From positions 20,367,107 to 20,431,106 of the forward strand of contig NC_084802.1 in assembly GCF_963169125.1 (NCBI RefSeq): a stretch of DNA of 64,000 bases, in the 5' to 3' direction. The position numbers and the translations under genes are program-made. Numbering within the stretch: position 1 is the stretch's first letter; each line of letters opens with the position of its first letter. A model generated the notes under the pieces. It searched no databases. It saw nothing but the letters and a program-made list of their open reading frames with translations, and was not told where the DNA came from. This stretch comes from Humulus lupulus. Lineage: Eukaryota > Streptophyta > Magnoliopsida > Rosales > Cannabaceae. This document shows positions 36,694 through 48,701 of the stretch, piece after piece.

Positions 36694-37758
36694 TATAATT
36701 TTAATCATACTTTGTTAAGAGTAAAGATATAAATATAGTCTTTGTCAAAAAAAAAATTATATAAATATAGTCTAATAATATTATATCTTTCTTCACAAAG
36801 AAAGAAGTAGTTCCAAATTTAAATTCTCTTTGAGATAAAATATATTTTTTTATTTTTAATTATGTCGGTTTTTTTTGGCATTTATTGATATCAATATTTT
36901 ATTAATATTTATAACCCAATATTAGATTGACCCTAACACCCTAACTCAGTAATTTACATGTGAGTTGTCTCACTAACCATGCCAGGTAAGAAATCTCTTG
37001 ACCAAATTATTAATTTAATTAGAGACAAAAAATTATTACTTTAAAAAATATAATAGAAATATATACCTTCAAGCAGAAAACGTTAATGGTAAAAATGTAA
37101 ATAAAAAAAAGTTACTTAATATCTATTTACTATTATTTCAGTCAAACAAATTAAAATTAAAATTCTCTCCCAAACAAAAATCATTTCCTCCAAATATGGT
37201 TTTTTTTGGGGGGTTCTTTATTATTTAGTTTATCGAGTTTATTACTATAATTATTTGCGAAGATATTTATTGATAAAAACAAAGTGCCATAAAATAGAAT
37301 ATTGTACAACATTCTATTAACACAATCTACATGGTAAGTACTGATTAATGCTTCTCTTCTCTATACTATAAATTTATAATTTGTTGACTAGTTAAAATTG
37401 ACGGTTTTTTTTTCTTCCGTCTTATTTTTTGGGGGGCATTGAGTAATTTTAATAAACTTTTATGGAATGTCCTACAAAGTTCTATATTTTGCAGTTTGGT
37501 CCCTAAAAATATAAAGAAAAAAGTACGTGTGGGCAAAAAGCTGAAAAACCTAATATAGTTGATAACTTGATAATAAAAGTTGCACTGAGACAGAGAGAGA
37601 GAGAGAGAGAGAGGGAGTTCTACTGAGAGAGGGTATAAGAACAAGACAGGTCTCACCCAGGCATATACGGATAAGGGCAAATTTTCCAATATATAATCAT
37701 ATTTTCATTTTTCTTTTTCTTTTCTTTTTTTTTGAGTAAAATACCTTTGGGAATTTTC
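36694..37758. other. Upstream region of SWEET1
   Basis: AT-rich noncoding DNA leading to the SWEET1 promoter. A (GA)n tract lies at 37592-37613, about 300 bp before the start codon. GAGA tracts near plant promoters can bind BPC-type factors; here that is inference only. Confidence 0.5.
37592..37613. repeat. (GA)n tract upstream of SWEET1
   Basis: Eleven uninterrupted GA units, about 145 bp before the TATA box. Confidence 0.95.
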
Positions 37759-37766
37759 TATATAAA
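37759..37766 (+). promoter_or_regulatory. Probable TATA box of SWEET1
   Basis: TATATAAA, 145 bp before the ATG at 37911, followed by a pyrimidine-rich leader (ccttcagttttc onward). Transcription would start about 30 bp downstream, giving a 5' UTR of roughly 120 nt. No upstream ATG interrupts the inferred leader until one close to 37860. Confidence 0.65.
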
Positions 37767-37910
37767 CCCCTTCAGTTTTCTTTGTTTTGAACATCTTTCA
37801 CCTCCTCTTCAAAACTCATTTGCCATCTTGTGAAGAAGAAACATTTTCTCTTCCATTTATGTTCTTTCTCTAGAATATTTTAGTTCTTGAATCAAAATTT
37901 GCTCTCTTCA

Positions 37911-39508
37911 ATGGATATTCTGCATTTCATCATTGGAGTGTTTGGTGGGTTCTCACTCTTTTACTCTCTTTCTTCTTCTTCTTTTTCTTCTTCTCTAATC
38001 TGGGTTTTCTTTCTTTTCTTTTTTAGAGTTATTTTTCAACTTTGTTTTAATGGGTTCAAGTTTTGTTTTTTCCTTTTTCTATGCAGGAAATGCCTTTGCT
38101 CTGTTCCTCTTCTTGGCACCAACGTACGTCTCTCTCTCTCTCTCATCACGGGATTGTTTTGAGCCTAAAACTGTGCATTTCTTTAGTAGTTTAATTCAGA
38201 TGGATTTCTTATGACACATCGTAGCTTTTCTTGCTGTGTCAACACAAGTCATGACATAATAAACTAATATAAAGTTCACCCAAATAGAGAATTTTCAACA
38301 GAAAAAAGAAAATGAATAAAATAAAAAACTAAAGTTGTCCAAATCTGAAATCAGTGACAAGAACTCAAAGATTTATTTTTTACTTTATATTTTGCTGGTG
38401 TGGATCAAATTTGGTGCCAAAGATTCTAACCTTTTCTTCTTCCAAATTTTGCAGGATAACATTTAAGAGAATCATAAAGAACAAGTCCACTGAGCAATTC
38501 TCAGGCATTCCTTATGTTATGACTTTGCTCAACTGCCTTCTCTCAGCTTGGTATGCTTTTCTCTCTCTCTCTCTCTCTCTCTGTTGAATTCTCAAATACC
38601 CAGATGCTAAAATCACTAAACAAGAATAAATGTTACATTTTTCCAAAGTTTTTTTTAAAAGGGTATTTTTGAAAAAACTGTTCTAACTGTATTCTTTTTT
38701 ATTACAAAGGTATGGTCTTCCATTTGTGTCCCCAAACAACATATTGGTATCAACAATCAACGGTACAGGAGCAGTGATCGAGACGATATACGTTGTGGTG
38801 TTCATCATATTTGCTCCAAAGAAAGAAAAGGTCAAAATTCTTGGTCTCTTTGCCTTAGTTCTCACAATCTTTGCAACTGTGGTTTTGGTATCACTTTTGG
38901 CTTTGAATCACAAGCCTAGAAAGCTCTTCTGTGGCCTTGCTGCCACCATCTTTTCCATCATCATGTATGCTTCTCCTCTTTCAATCATGGTAAGTCCAAG
39001 TATCAATTTTTATAATTATATATATATATTTATATGTATACATACACAATTTTGTGTGTATCTAACTGGGTTTGTGTCATTTCTTTTTTACTTGGCAGAG
39101 AACTGTGGTAAAAACCAAAAGTGTTGAATTCATGCCCTTTTTCTTATCTCTCTTTGTGTTCTTGTGTGGCACTTCATGGTTCATTTTTGGCTTATTGGGC
39201 CGTGACCCTTTTGTCGCAGTAAGATTTTTATATTATTATTTTATTACTTTTTAAACGTTCTATTACAAAAATACTATTTTTATTTTTACAATTTTGTCTT
39301 AATATGAAAATTAATGTCGTTTTTGCAGGTGCCAAATGGTTTTGGGTGTGGTCTTGGAACAGCACAGCTGATATTATACTTCATTTACCGAAACAAGAGT
39401 GGCGAGCCTAACAAGAAGCCCAGCCTAGAAGAATCTGTAGAAATGGGCCTATCAAAGCCCAACAATAACCATATTCCCAATAAGCAGTCAAATCCTAATG
39501 GGGCCTAA
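37911..39508 (+). CDS. SWEET1: SWEET1-type bidirectional sugar transporter (six exons)
   Basis: This is a plasma-membrane sugar uniporter of the MtN3/saliva (SWEET) family. Exons are 37911-37944, 38087-38123, 38455-38550, 38710-38989, 39099-39218 and 39329-39508; all five introns (142, 331, 159, 109 and 110 bp) are GT-AG and the frame holds throughout. The product is 248 residues, close to Arabidopsis SWEET1 (247), with near-identical stretches such as [34 protein letters not shown] and [17 protein letters not shown]. Two MtN3 repeats (about residues 7-95 and 130-215) give the expected seven membrane segments. Residues known from SWEET1 structure and mutants are present: the four-proline set P23, P43, P145, P162; pocket residues S54, N73, W176, N192; and Y57-G58. 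The hydrophilic tail (from about 213) is divergent, as usual. Clade I members move glucose-type hexoses; that substrate is inferred by orthology. The ATG gives the canonical [13 protein letters not shown] start. No disruption seen. Confidence 0.96.
38560..38582. repeat. (CT)n tract in SWEET1 intron 3
   Basis: An uninterrupted CT repeat 10 bp after the splice donor. A shorter CT tract (38129-38142) lies just after the donor of intron 2. Confidence 0.93.
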
Positions 39509-41774
39509 ACTGGGCCACCACATTAGGACAGGTGTTAGAATATAATTGGTTCGGCCCGGCCCATGCTATGCTACCCTTTCCCTTACCATTAGATTACAAC
39601 GAGTGTTTTTGTTTACTTCTTCATTTTGAAATTGTCTTTTGAAGAATCAAGTGAAAACAATGCAAAGCTCATAAAGTTTTCTTTTGGGTATTTTTGAGTG
39701 TTTTTTTTCTTTCTTTTAAATTGAGGTATTACAATTTAAAGTGTTTTTAATGAGAGCATTTTAAATTGTGAAGAAGAAAAAATATATATAAATATAAATA
39801 TATATTTCATTTTCAAGTTGGGAATTGTATTTGGGGAATTGTGGAAAAGGACACCTTTGTGAATCGTTGAGGGTGGGATTTCCAAGCAGTTGTATTTTAA
39901 TGCCCTAATGAAGACAAAAACCAAAGTTGGTTTTCTAAAAAATAAATTTGTGACAAAGCTTTTTAAAGTGTTTGTTGGAAGATAGATAAGAATCAATTAA
40001 TGAAGCATAAAATATTAAACAAAATAAGCTAATTTTTATTTGGTGATGTTTTTTTAGCATTATGATGTCGAATAATTTTTAGAGCTTTTATTTGCAAAAT
40101 GCATTAATATGAAAGTATTTTTCAATTGTTTTACAAGTTACTGTTTTTCTCCACTTTCAAGTTTCAAAACTACACAAGTAAAACAAAAATATGCCTGGTA
40201 TGTTATCCAAACAATTAAAGTAATGATGAGGTATTAGTAGTGAAAGAATAATAATAAAAAAAAAGTGATAATACTATTTTAGACTCTATTTGTTATTTGT
40301 TTTGACCATTTATTTTTAAAATACTTTTTAAGATTTGATGTGTTGTAAATTAGTTCAAAATAGTCTCTTGAACTCCATTTTATCAAATATTTTTTAATAT
40401 AACTTTATAAAAATCGAAGCTTGAGAACAAAAATATTTTGAACAAAATTAGATTTATTTCACATGATTATTTTGAACAAATTTACAATAGAGTATTATCC
40501 TATAAAAAAATTAGTGACAATTTCTATACTCCCTTGTTCTTTTGGGTTTGTGATATGATGTTTTAAATATAAGCTTAGTTTGAGAGCAGCTCCAACCAAA
40601 CTAATTTCACTATTATTGATTTATTATGCCAAAAATGTGCAAAAGAGACTCTAGCCGAACTACATTTTTTAGATCATATACACAGTACCCACCACTATAT
40701 ATGGTGGCCATTGTACATATTTGCTATAATAATATGTAATTTTGTAGGATAATATATTTTTTTTGTTAGATTTAAATGTTATGATTTGAGTTATACATAT
40801 AGTGCGAAAATAATATTATTTTTGTGTAAAACTTAAACGAAAATAGTGTTATAGGTTGGAGATAATCTAAGTTGTACTTGAGTGAACCAATCTTTACTCC
40901 CTGCTTATACTATCTTATACTAGCAACACGACACACTAGAATTACAACTCTTTTCGAACATTAATGCCTCTAAGTTCTAGCCTACCAAATAATTATTCAT
41001 CATATGTTTGGTGCATAGGATTTGATAAGATTATTGTATTGGATTGGAATAAATTCAATATTATATTGGATTTGATATAGTATTGGATTGGATATATATT
41101 ACACTAAATTTAAGTCTCTCAATTGGTGGTCTAAAGGTTATTAGAGTTTATTTTTTCTATATTTTTAGTTTTTAAAAGAAATTGTGTTTTTAGTTTTATA
41201 AGGTTTTGTTTCATTTTTTAGATTTTATTTCTAATAGTTTGTTAAAAATGATTTACAAACTATGAGAGTTGTATGAGTACATAATAATTGGGCAATAGAC
41301 TCTAGTTTAGTGTTTTGATATAGCGTGGAACTATAACCCAAATACTAATTTTATTTTTATTTTTTTGGCAAAGAAGAAGATAACGAGAATAATTATGCAC
41401 AATTATTAGAATATAGAAATATTTGGAAAGACTACGTGTTCTCATTCTTATTCTTTGGAGCCACTTGTGGCATAGCAAGTTGATAAATGACACATCAAAA
41501 GTGGTTGTTCATTTTAGGCCCATATGGCAATATGTATACAATAGTGTCATAAAAAACTGAATAAGTAACTACTGGTGACATCTACTCCCTTTGAAGCTGA
41601 TTTGAAAGGGCCGACGTCTGCCATCTTCACCTGCTCTACTTTCAATGGTTAGAGCTTTGTAATGCTTTTTTTATTAACAAGTGCTCTGAATGGAAGGCTT
41701 TGTCTTTTGTTCCTTGTTGCCAGCAAAAACTATGGTTTGATAAGAGTGATGTATATTCCAGGATAATCTAGAAT
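39509..41774. other. SWEET1 3' flank and intergenic DNA
   Basis: The first 200-300 bp should contain the 3' UTR; I cannot single out one polyadenylation signal. The rest is AT-rich, with no gene, RNA or clear repeat. Small open frames on both strands lack recognisable motifs. Confidence 0.5.
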
Positions 41775-42425
41775 TACTATTTAGGATTTTTGTCCCTCGA
41801 ACTATGACTAATGTATTATTGTGCCCACTAATTTTTTCGAGTTGTTAAAAATTATCCTCGAACTATTGACAGTGTTATAAAGTGGAACTTCTGTTAAGTC
41901 TTATCCTACGTGACTAACGGATTGATGATGTGATTATTTGGTCACTGACTTGTCATTGCCACGTCAGTGCCATGTATATAATTTAAAATTAAAAATATAT
42001 ATATTTCTTATTAAAAATTAAAAAATATTTTTTTTTTCCTTTTAATAAGTAAAAGATTAAATTTTTTTGAATAAATTCTTAAAAGATTAATTAAATAAAA
42101 TTAAGAAAATTAAGAAATTTTTTATTTTATTAATCTAATAAGAATTTATTCAAAAAAAATTAATCATTTGAATTAAAAAAAATATATTTTTTAATTTTTT
42201 TTTAAATAAATATATATTTTTATTTTAAATTATACATATGGCAATGACAAATCAATTGTCAAATAGTCACGTCATCAATATATTAGCCACATAGAATAAA
42301 ACTTAACAGAAGTCCCACTTTACAACAATGTGAATAGTTCGGGGGTAATTTTTAATGACTCAAAAAAATTAGGGGATACAATAATGTATTGCTCATAGTT
42401 CGAGGAGCAAAAATCCTAAATAGCC
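41775..42425. mobile_element. MITE with 9-bp target duplication (Mutator-like), 651 bp
   Basis: Flanked by ATCTAGAAT on both sides (41766-41774 and 42426-42434), exact over 9 bp. TIRs begin TACTATTTAGGATTTTTG and, from the right, GGCTATTTAGGATTTTTG. They continue as long imperfect arms for about 220 bp each (CCTCGAACTATGA, GTAAAGTGG.ACTTCTGTTAAG, GTCATTGCCA) around an AT-rich centre. No transposase. A clean example of a foldback Mutator-type MITE. Confidence 0.93.
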
Positions 42426-42434
42426 ATCTAGAAT

Positions 42435-43058
42435 ATTATCAATTGTAAATTGGACCAAATTTACTATATATATATTAAATGGAGTTCTACTAGTAGTGAT
42501 TATACCTTTACTTCTTAATTTTACAAATTCAAGAAGCTTGGGAATCTGAATTTTGGGAGAAAAAAAATAGATTGTGCATTCTTATCCATAAGGCATATTG
42601 AGTGGTGCTTGTTTAGGTGAGCATCACTCAAGTTTGTGGGGTTATTTTACCATTCCAAATAAATCTCGAGGTTATTATTAATGATGAAGCACGAGAGGAA
42701 TAGGGGTCATGGTTATTTTTTTTAGTATAGTGAAGTTTCTAAAATTAATTTTTATTTTGTTGTATTATTTGTATTTTTAATTACAAACAAATCGTTGTGC
42801 ACATTATTAGCACACAACAATATAAAAGACATGCGACATTCGAAAGTGAATAGGTGCTTGAAATGTGAGTAGAGCCACTGGCTCCACCTCTTGAGAAGGT
42901 ATTTGTGTAGTAGTAAGAGCCCACTATGCAAGTTAGCTAGGAAAAAGAATTATTGAAGATCGAATGATTGTTGACTAAGATGATGTGCTCGAAAGGTTAT
43001 GTAGTCTGGCGACGTGCTCGAGCAGATGGTATAAGACCACCAAGAATAGTGGAAATAG
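42435..43058. other. Intergenic DNA upstream of the plus-strand copia LTR
   Basis: No gene recognised. Part may belong to the LTR that follows, whose left end is uncertain. Confidence 0.4.
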
Positions 43059-43784
43059 TGGGGAATTAATCTTACATGATTTTTATTGTAATTAATTCTT
43101 CAAGTTCTTAGTTGTCATCATCCTATTGGTTGAGCCCTAATTTTTCTTAATGGCTTGACACGTCAACCTACAGAGTCAGTCACTTTATAAATGAGTGTTG
43201 TTATTTGGAACCTTAAGGTGACCAACACCACATGAAGTGGCACCTCATGATTGGTTAGCGATACTCCATAATGCTTATTAAATTTAAATAAGTAGGACCC
43301 GATATTGGATTGCATCAATAGCGGTATGCCACCTCCTTGTGGTGTTGGGCACCAGTGGTGCCCTTTAGCAATTCTCTTTATAAATAGTAGCTTTAGTGGT
43401 GTCTTTTTTTTTTAATATGTGTTGTTTTGTAACCATGATGGAAAAGAAAGCCTTGTGAGTTTTGTAAGATCTCATTACTGTTTTGGAGAGATTAGCAAGG
43501 GGTGTATTTGGGTTGAAGGATTAGTTAAGAGAGAAATATCAAGAACTTGAGAGGAGTTTAAGGCATTCGACTGTATTATGGTGTATTATTCATCTTTGTG
43601 ATTTGTGGATCTTGTTGGTGGACTCTGCTGGATGTAGGACTAAGTTTTTTAGTCCGAACTAGGATAAGACTTGGTGTTATTTTCTCTGTTTTTACTTTCA
43701 TTTTGATTCAGTTTCTGCACATGATTGCTTTGTTTGTAATTGTTGACAAGTTTAGGTGAGTCTTGTTGTTGATTAAATCCAACA
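43059..43784 (+). repeat. Probable 5' LTR of the plus-strand copia, with a MITE in it
   Basis: It ends AAATCCAACA at 43784, shortly before gag. The left end is a guess (TGGGGAATTAATC at 43059). An LTR-like promoter phrase, cactTTATAAATagtag, is split by the MITE at 43193-43376, whose target duplication is the TATA-like word itself. I cannot see a good Met-type primer site after 43784 and no matching 3' LTR is present, so the call is tentative. Confidence 0.42.
43193..43376. mobile_element. Short MITE with 9-bp target duplication, 184 bp
   Basis: TTTATAAAT lies on both sides (43184-43192 and 43377-43385; the C before it also matches). The ends pair imperfectly: GAGTGTTGTTATTTGG against GAGAATTGCTAAAGGG read from the right. 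The arms share CCAACACCACA followed by AGTGGCA or AGGTGGCA. 9-bp duplication and G-starting TIRs again suggest a Mutator-like origin. Confidence 0.82.
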
Positions 43785-43848
43785 GTTCAAAGTTGGGTTC
43801 AGATCCAAGAAATATCTCAAGATTCACCATTTCTCCAATCAAGAAGGC

Positions 43849-44556
43849 ATGACAGTTTCCGCAAAGTTTGAATTAGAGAAATTTAATGACACTGGAGATT
43901 TCAGCTTATGGAGAGAAAGTTTGAAAGGCATCCTTGTGCATCAGAATTTGGAAAAGATGCTTGGAGATAAGAAGGGTCTTGAAGAGAAATATAAACCAGA
44001 TGAACTAGAGGAGAAGGAAGAGTTGGCCTACCACACCATTATCATGTACTTTTCTGATAATGTGAGAAGGAAGGTTCAGTTTGAGAAAACTGCAAGGGGG
44101 ACATGGGAAAAGCTGGAAAAGCTTTATATGACTCCTTCCTTAACCAACAAAATCAATCTTCTTGAAAAACTCTATGGATTCAAAATGAACCCTTCTTTAT
44201 CTCTTGATTCCAACTTAGATTATTTTAACCAAATTATTATTTGTCTTACTAATGTTGATTATACTATTGATGTAGAGAGTCAAGCAGTGATCATTATGAG
44301 ATCCTTACCTGAAGCATACCAAAAAGTTAAATCAGTGATCAAGTATGGAAGAGATACATTAACTTTAGAAGATGTTCTTGGGGCATTTAAATCAAAGGAA
44401 TTTGAACTGGAAAGGGAGAAAGATAACCATAAATATGTTGCTTATATTGCTCGAGGAAGACCATTCAAAAGAGACTTTTCAAAGGGACATTACAGGTCAC
44501 CTTTAAGATCTAAATCTAGAGGGAAATATGGAAAAGAAACTACAACTTCCTACTAA
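43849..44556 (+). CDS. copia gag protein (intact frame, element broken)
   Basis: A 235-codon open frame starting MTVSAKFELEKFNDTGDFS with FSLWRESLKGILVHQ and LEKLYMTPSLTNKINLLEKL. These are features of the UBN2-type gag of plant copia elements (DUF4219/UBN2 region), which builds the virus-like particle. It ends at TAA in a basic tail (RSKSRGKYGKETTTSY) just before an inserted LTR at 44565; the zinc knuckle that should follow lies beyond that insertion at about 46188. The frame has no internal stop. It is best read as the 5' half of a gag-pol gene broken by insertion. The C-terminal 80 codons are repeated at 54736-54984. Confidence 0.87.
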   Translation: MTVSAKFELEKFNDTGDFSLWRESLKGILVHQNLEKMLGDKKGLEEKYKPDELEEKEELAYHTIIMYFSDNVRRKVQFEKTARGTWEKLEKLYMTPSLTNKINLLEKLYGFKMNPSLSLDSNLDYFNQIIICLTNVDYTIDVESQAVIIMRSLPEAYQKVKSVIKYGRDTLTLEDVLGAFKSKEFELEREKDNHKYVAYIARGRPFKRDFSKGHYRSPLRSKSRGKYGKETTTSY

Positions 44557-44564
44557 TCTAGAAT

Positions 44565-46179
44565 TGTTACATTGCGTGTTTAAAATAATTCTTAACTCGA
44601 TAAGCAAGTCATTTGGACTCAAAAATGCAATTAAAATTAAACGATGGTTTAGGTACTAAAAATTTTGGTCAATAAAATTAAATTTTTCATTAAAAGGTTT
44701 GATATATACTCGGGATCCCAAAATTTTATAAACAAAAGATAGTTATATTAAACATTACAAAAATAGCTGACCTAAGCGGCAAAACCGAACTAATGTTCTA
44801 AGTTCCTCAAAATAACTTTGACTGTGATGGCCAAGCAGGTCAAATATGTACACGTCACTCCAAAGCACTCCAACTCATGGTTGGTTCAACTCTAGCTTGC
44901 CCTTACCTGCACCATAGAGCACCCATGAGGCAAGGCCCAACAAGAAAACTCCACATGGCATAATAATAATTCAAATTTTTATAAGCAATAAACACATGCT
45001 TCACAGATACAAAGTGCATTTATTCCAATAATATAAATTGTAAACATGTTTCATAGTTCACAAGTATATTTATTTCAATCACATGAATCATTTACACAAC
45101 TCAGTAAAACAACCTTGTCGAACGACCCAACCGAGTGAGGTGCATACTCAGCGCCAAGCATACGGTCCATGTTGGGCAAATGGGGACTCCACCCTTAAAC
45201 TAAACTCAACTTCACGTCCTACGTTCCACACTCTTGGCGACCGACCCCACGCTCAACACGATGGCTGAATATAGATTATACCAATCTTTCACAAATTATT
45301 CAATGCTAGTATGCATAACAACCAATCACCTTTATGCGCATATGTCAATTTTCTTACCTTAAGTCCTGCTAGGAAGGTGGAACGACCCTGAATGCGATCC
45401 TTGTCCCGAGTCTCGTGGAAACTCTTTTTACTATGATTCAAAATCCTGGCTAGTTCTGGGTATTCCATCAGCATCCAATTCCTCTTGCAATACTGTATTC
45501 TTCAAGAAAATTCCTCAAGATTAAGACTTGATTAACTTTTGGTGGTTTGAGTGAGTCCTGAGAATAGCCCGAGGAGAATGAAAGTCCTAGAACGTGTATG
45601 AAGGATGGCTGCCAATACTTATCCAATTTCCCCCATTCCCTTGGTCAAATGACTATTTTACCCTCCCTTTCCAACTTTTCTTCAAAGCATACAAAGGGCA
45701 AAATGGTCTTTAGCCTTAAATTTCCTCTAAACCTCAAATTACACTTATAACTCCCAATTTAATCCACTAATCTTCCAAACACCAATATTTTCCCCCCAAT
45801 AATATCACATATTCTATTAATTCCCAAAATATGTGAAATTACCAAAATACCCTTTGGCTCACCCCGATCCGGGTATAAATCTCCATTGTGACTTGTCCGC
45901 TAAATTTCCCAATGGTATCAAATCATGCCGAATATCACAAATATATCCACATAATAATGTTGTATCAAGCACATAGCATATAAATTTACAGTTATACCAT
46001 CAACGGGTCAAAATTACGAAAATGCCAATTTTTAACAAAAGCGGGTCTTTAAATATATTTAATACATATAATCATGCATACTTGATCATATAATAATATA
46101 ATTCACACATTTATCCCGCGTGCCCTCCCGACACGCTAATCCAAGCACTTAATCTTACTAGGATTTTCGGGAAGCAACA
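44565..46179 (-). mobile_element. Solo LTR, gypsy type, inserted in copia gag
   Basis: It runs TGTTACATTGCG to GGGAAGCAACA, 1615 bp, between the gag core and its zinc knuckle. It carries the window-wide gypsy LTR tail block (ccttacctgcaccatagagc at 44901 and cccaacaagaaaact). Flanks AGAAT and GAAAC are only loosely similar, so the target duplication has decayed. The same insertion is at 54993-56606, at the same point in the duplicated copia. Confidence 0.82.
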
Positions 46180-47333
46180 GAAACCAAGAAATGTTACTTC
46201 TTTGGTAGACCTGGACATCTCAAAAGGTTTTGTCATAAGTATAAAAATATGTTGAAGGAAGAAAAGGACAAGAAGCAAGACTCCACGTCTCTTGCTGAAA
46301 TTGATGACTGCAACTCCTTTGATGGAGAGCTTTTGGCAGTCACGAATAAGCACATAACTAGGGAATGGGATAATTAATTCAGGGTGCACTTATCATATGT
46401 GACCCAATCAAGAAAATTTTATTGGTTATAAGAAATTTAATTATGGTAACGTGCTAATGGGAAATGATCAAACTTGCACAATTGAAGGAATTAGATTGGT
46501 GGCCATCAAACACTATGATGGATCGGTGAGGCTTCTTGCAAATACGAGGCATATACCCAATCTAAGAAGAAATTTGATCTCCTTAAGTACTCTAGAGGAT
46601 GAAGGGTGTAGTTTTAAGTCTTCAAATGGGAACTTGAGGATCTCCAAAGGTTCTTTGATTGTTATGAAAGGACAAAAAGAGCATGTCTTGTATGTACTAA
46701 CTAGAGAAACTATGTCAGTTGTTGAAGTAAGTACAATGAAGCATCAAGAATCTGAAATAGAGCTTTGGCACAAAATAATGGGACATGTAAGTGAACAAAG
46801 CATAAAGGAGTTGAGTAAGCAAGGGTTGCTTGGGGATATTAAAGCAAATTCTCTTCCTCTATGTTATGCATGTGTGCTCGGTAAGCACCATAGGTTGAAA
46901 TTTGCTTCTTCTCAACATAATTCAAAAGGGTTGATGGAATATGTGCATGACGACCTTTGGGGTGCAAATAGAGTGGAAACTCACTCTGGTAACCATTATT
47001 TTTTATCTATAGTTTATGATTATCGTTGTGTTTGGGTTTACTTGCTTAAGAAAAAGATGAGTGTTTAAAGAAGTTCATTCAATGGAAAAATGAGGTGGAA
47101 AATAAAAAAAAATGCTAAGGTAAAGATCTTAAGGACTGATAACGGTTTAGAATTTATAAACAATGAGTTTGATAAATTGTGTATTGACAATGGTATCATT
47201 AGGCAAAGAATGATGCACACTGTAAGAAAACTTATACATGATATTTATTTATATTCATGTAGATCTAATATTAAACAAGTTAATATGAGACAACCTAGAA
47301 CATGTTTCTAAAATTGAATTCAAAGAGAATTAA
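46180..47333 (+). pseudogene. copia zinc knuckle, protease tail and integrase N-terminus (block 1)
   Basis: At 46188 the knuckle reads CYFFGRPGHLKRFC; the second Cys of CCHC has become Phe. After several stops a 205-codon frame (46451-47068) holds the protease tail (RHIPNLRRNLISL), pre-integrase (ELWHKIMGHVSEQSIKEL), the CxxC of the HHCC finger (CYACVLGKHH) and HDDLWGA with the first catalytic Asp. The next frame (47090-47311) contains LRTDNGLEF, with the second. The region then degrades and ends at the minus-strand copia LTR at 47334. The pol remainder is missing apart from 53125-53904. Confidence 0.87.
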
Positions 47334-48701
47334 TGATAAGAACACTTACATTATACGCAGCGGAATGAATGAGTCATTCTTTCAGTTTCTCTAACCTTGT
47401 ATCCTTTCTGTCGTAAAGTATTACCAAGAAACTGAACCGTTCTTCAATTTTCTTCACAGCCTTCCAAAATATCATTGGAATCACCTAGACTAGGGTGGGA
47501 AATTCTCAACACATGAGATAAATACAGAGAGAAGAAGAATAAAAGAGAAAAATTGAGGCTTAGAAAAGAACATATGCAGTAGAGAGAATCTAAAACCTAA
47601 TAGATCTTCTGATCTTCTCAGAAACTTATGATTCAACTTATGTTTTCAACTCTCTCTTAGCATTTCATTTATAGACTCAATTAGGTCATTTATTTAATTA
47701 AACAATCAATAAAATAATAGCCAATTAAAAGCCCTAGGTTGAAGTTATCATGGGCTTTAGGGTCGTGAAATTTCTCATTTGATTATAAGTCCATTAAACT
47801 TAAAATCAAGGCATGTATTATTTTCTATTGATTTAATTAATTAAATAATTATTCAAATCCTTTATCAAATTAATTATTTATAATTTGAACCTTGATTTAA
47901 ACTTATTTATTAATTTAGATACCAATTTATCTTAAATAATGAATCTTCCATAATTTCTCTTTTCTTCTCTAAATTGTATAACTCTGTGAAACTATCAAAA
48001 ATTGACCTGGTCAACTTTGATAATTCTAATTGATAATTAAATCAATTAATTGAGACTATCTAGATGATTTTATCCAAGGTACAGTGGGGACCATGGGCCT
48101 ATGAAATCAAGCTCCAATAAGTTATCATAAATCTAACAAATAAATTTACTAACTTATTAATTCCTCGTGACTCCACTAAAGACTTAGAACTGCACTCTTG
48201 AATTCATAGAACACTCTATAAGCAATATAGATACATTATTAATTATCCATTGCTACAACCATAATTGTCACTCAATCATCTATAGACAGTCTACAATGAG
48301 ATGGGACTAAAATATCGTTTTAGCCCTCATTGTATTTTATCCTTAAAACACTTAGTTCCTTGTAAATGATATTTCAGTAAGCTAATATTAATTACTGAAA
48401 TGAGATCTCTATCATTTAGCACCTTGAACCAAACTAAAAGGAAACCACGTTTTACTTCTTCATCAGAAGCTATAGATGTTCATATCTATGATTAACACTC
48501 CCACTCAACTATACTACCGAGTTCCCAAGATGTAAGTATGGGCTAGTCCGTAGGGTAAGCTGGTAACAAACAATTCAAAGAACTCAAATAATACAATCAG
48601 TTAGAATACTAACCACTCAGAATTGAGATTGAATTGACCTATGGTCAACTATATGATATGACTAGAATAGAAACTAACGGTATGTTTACTTATCCTATCT
48701 A

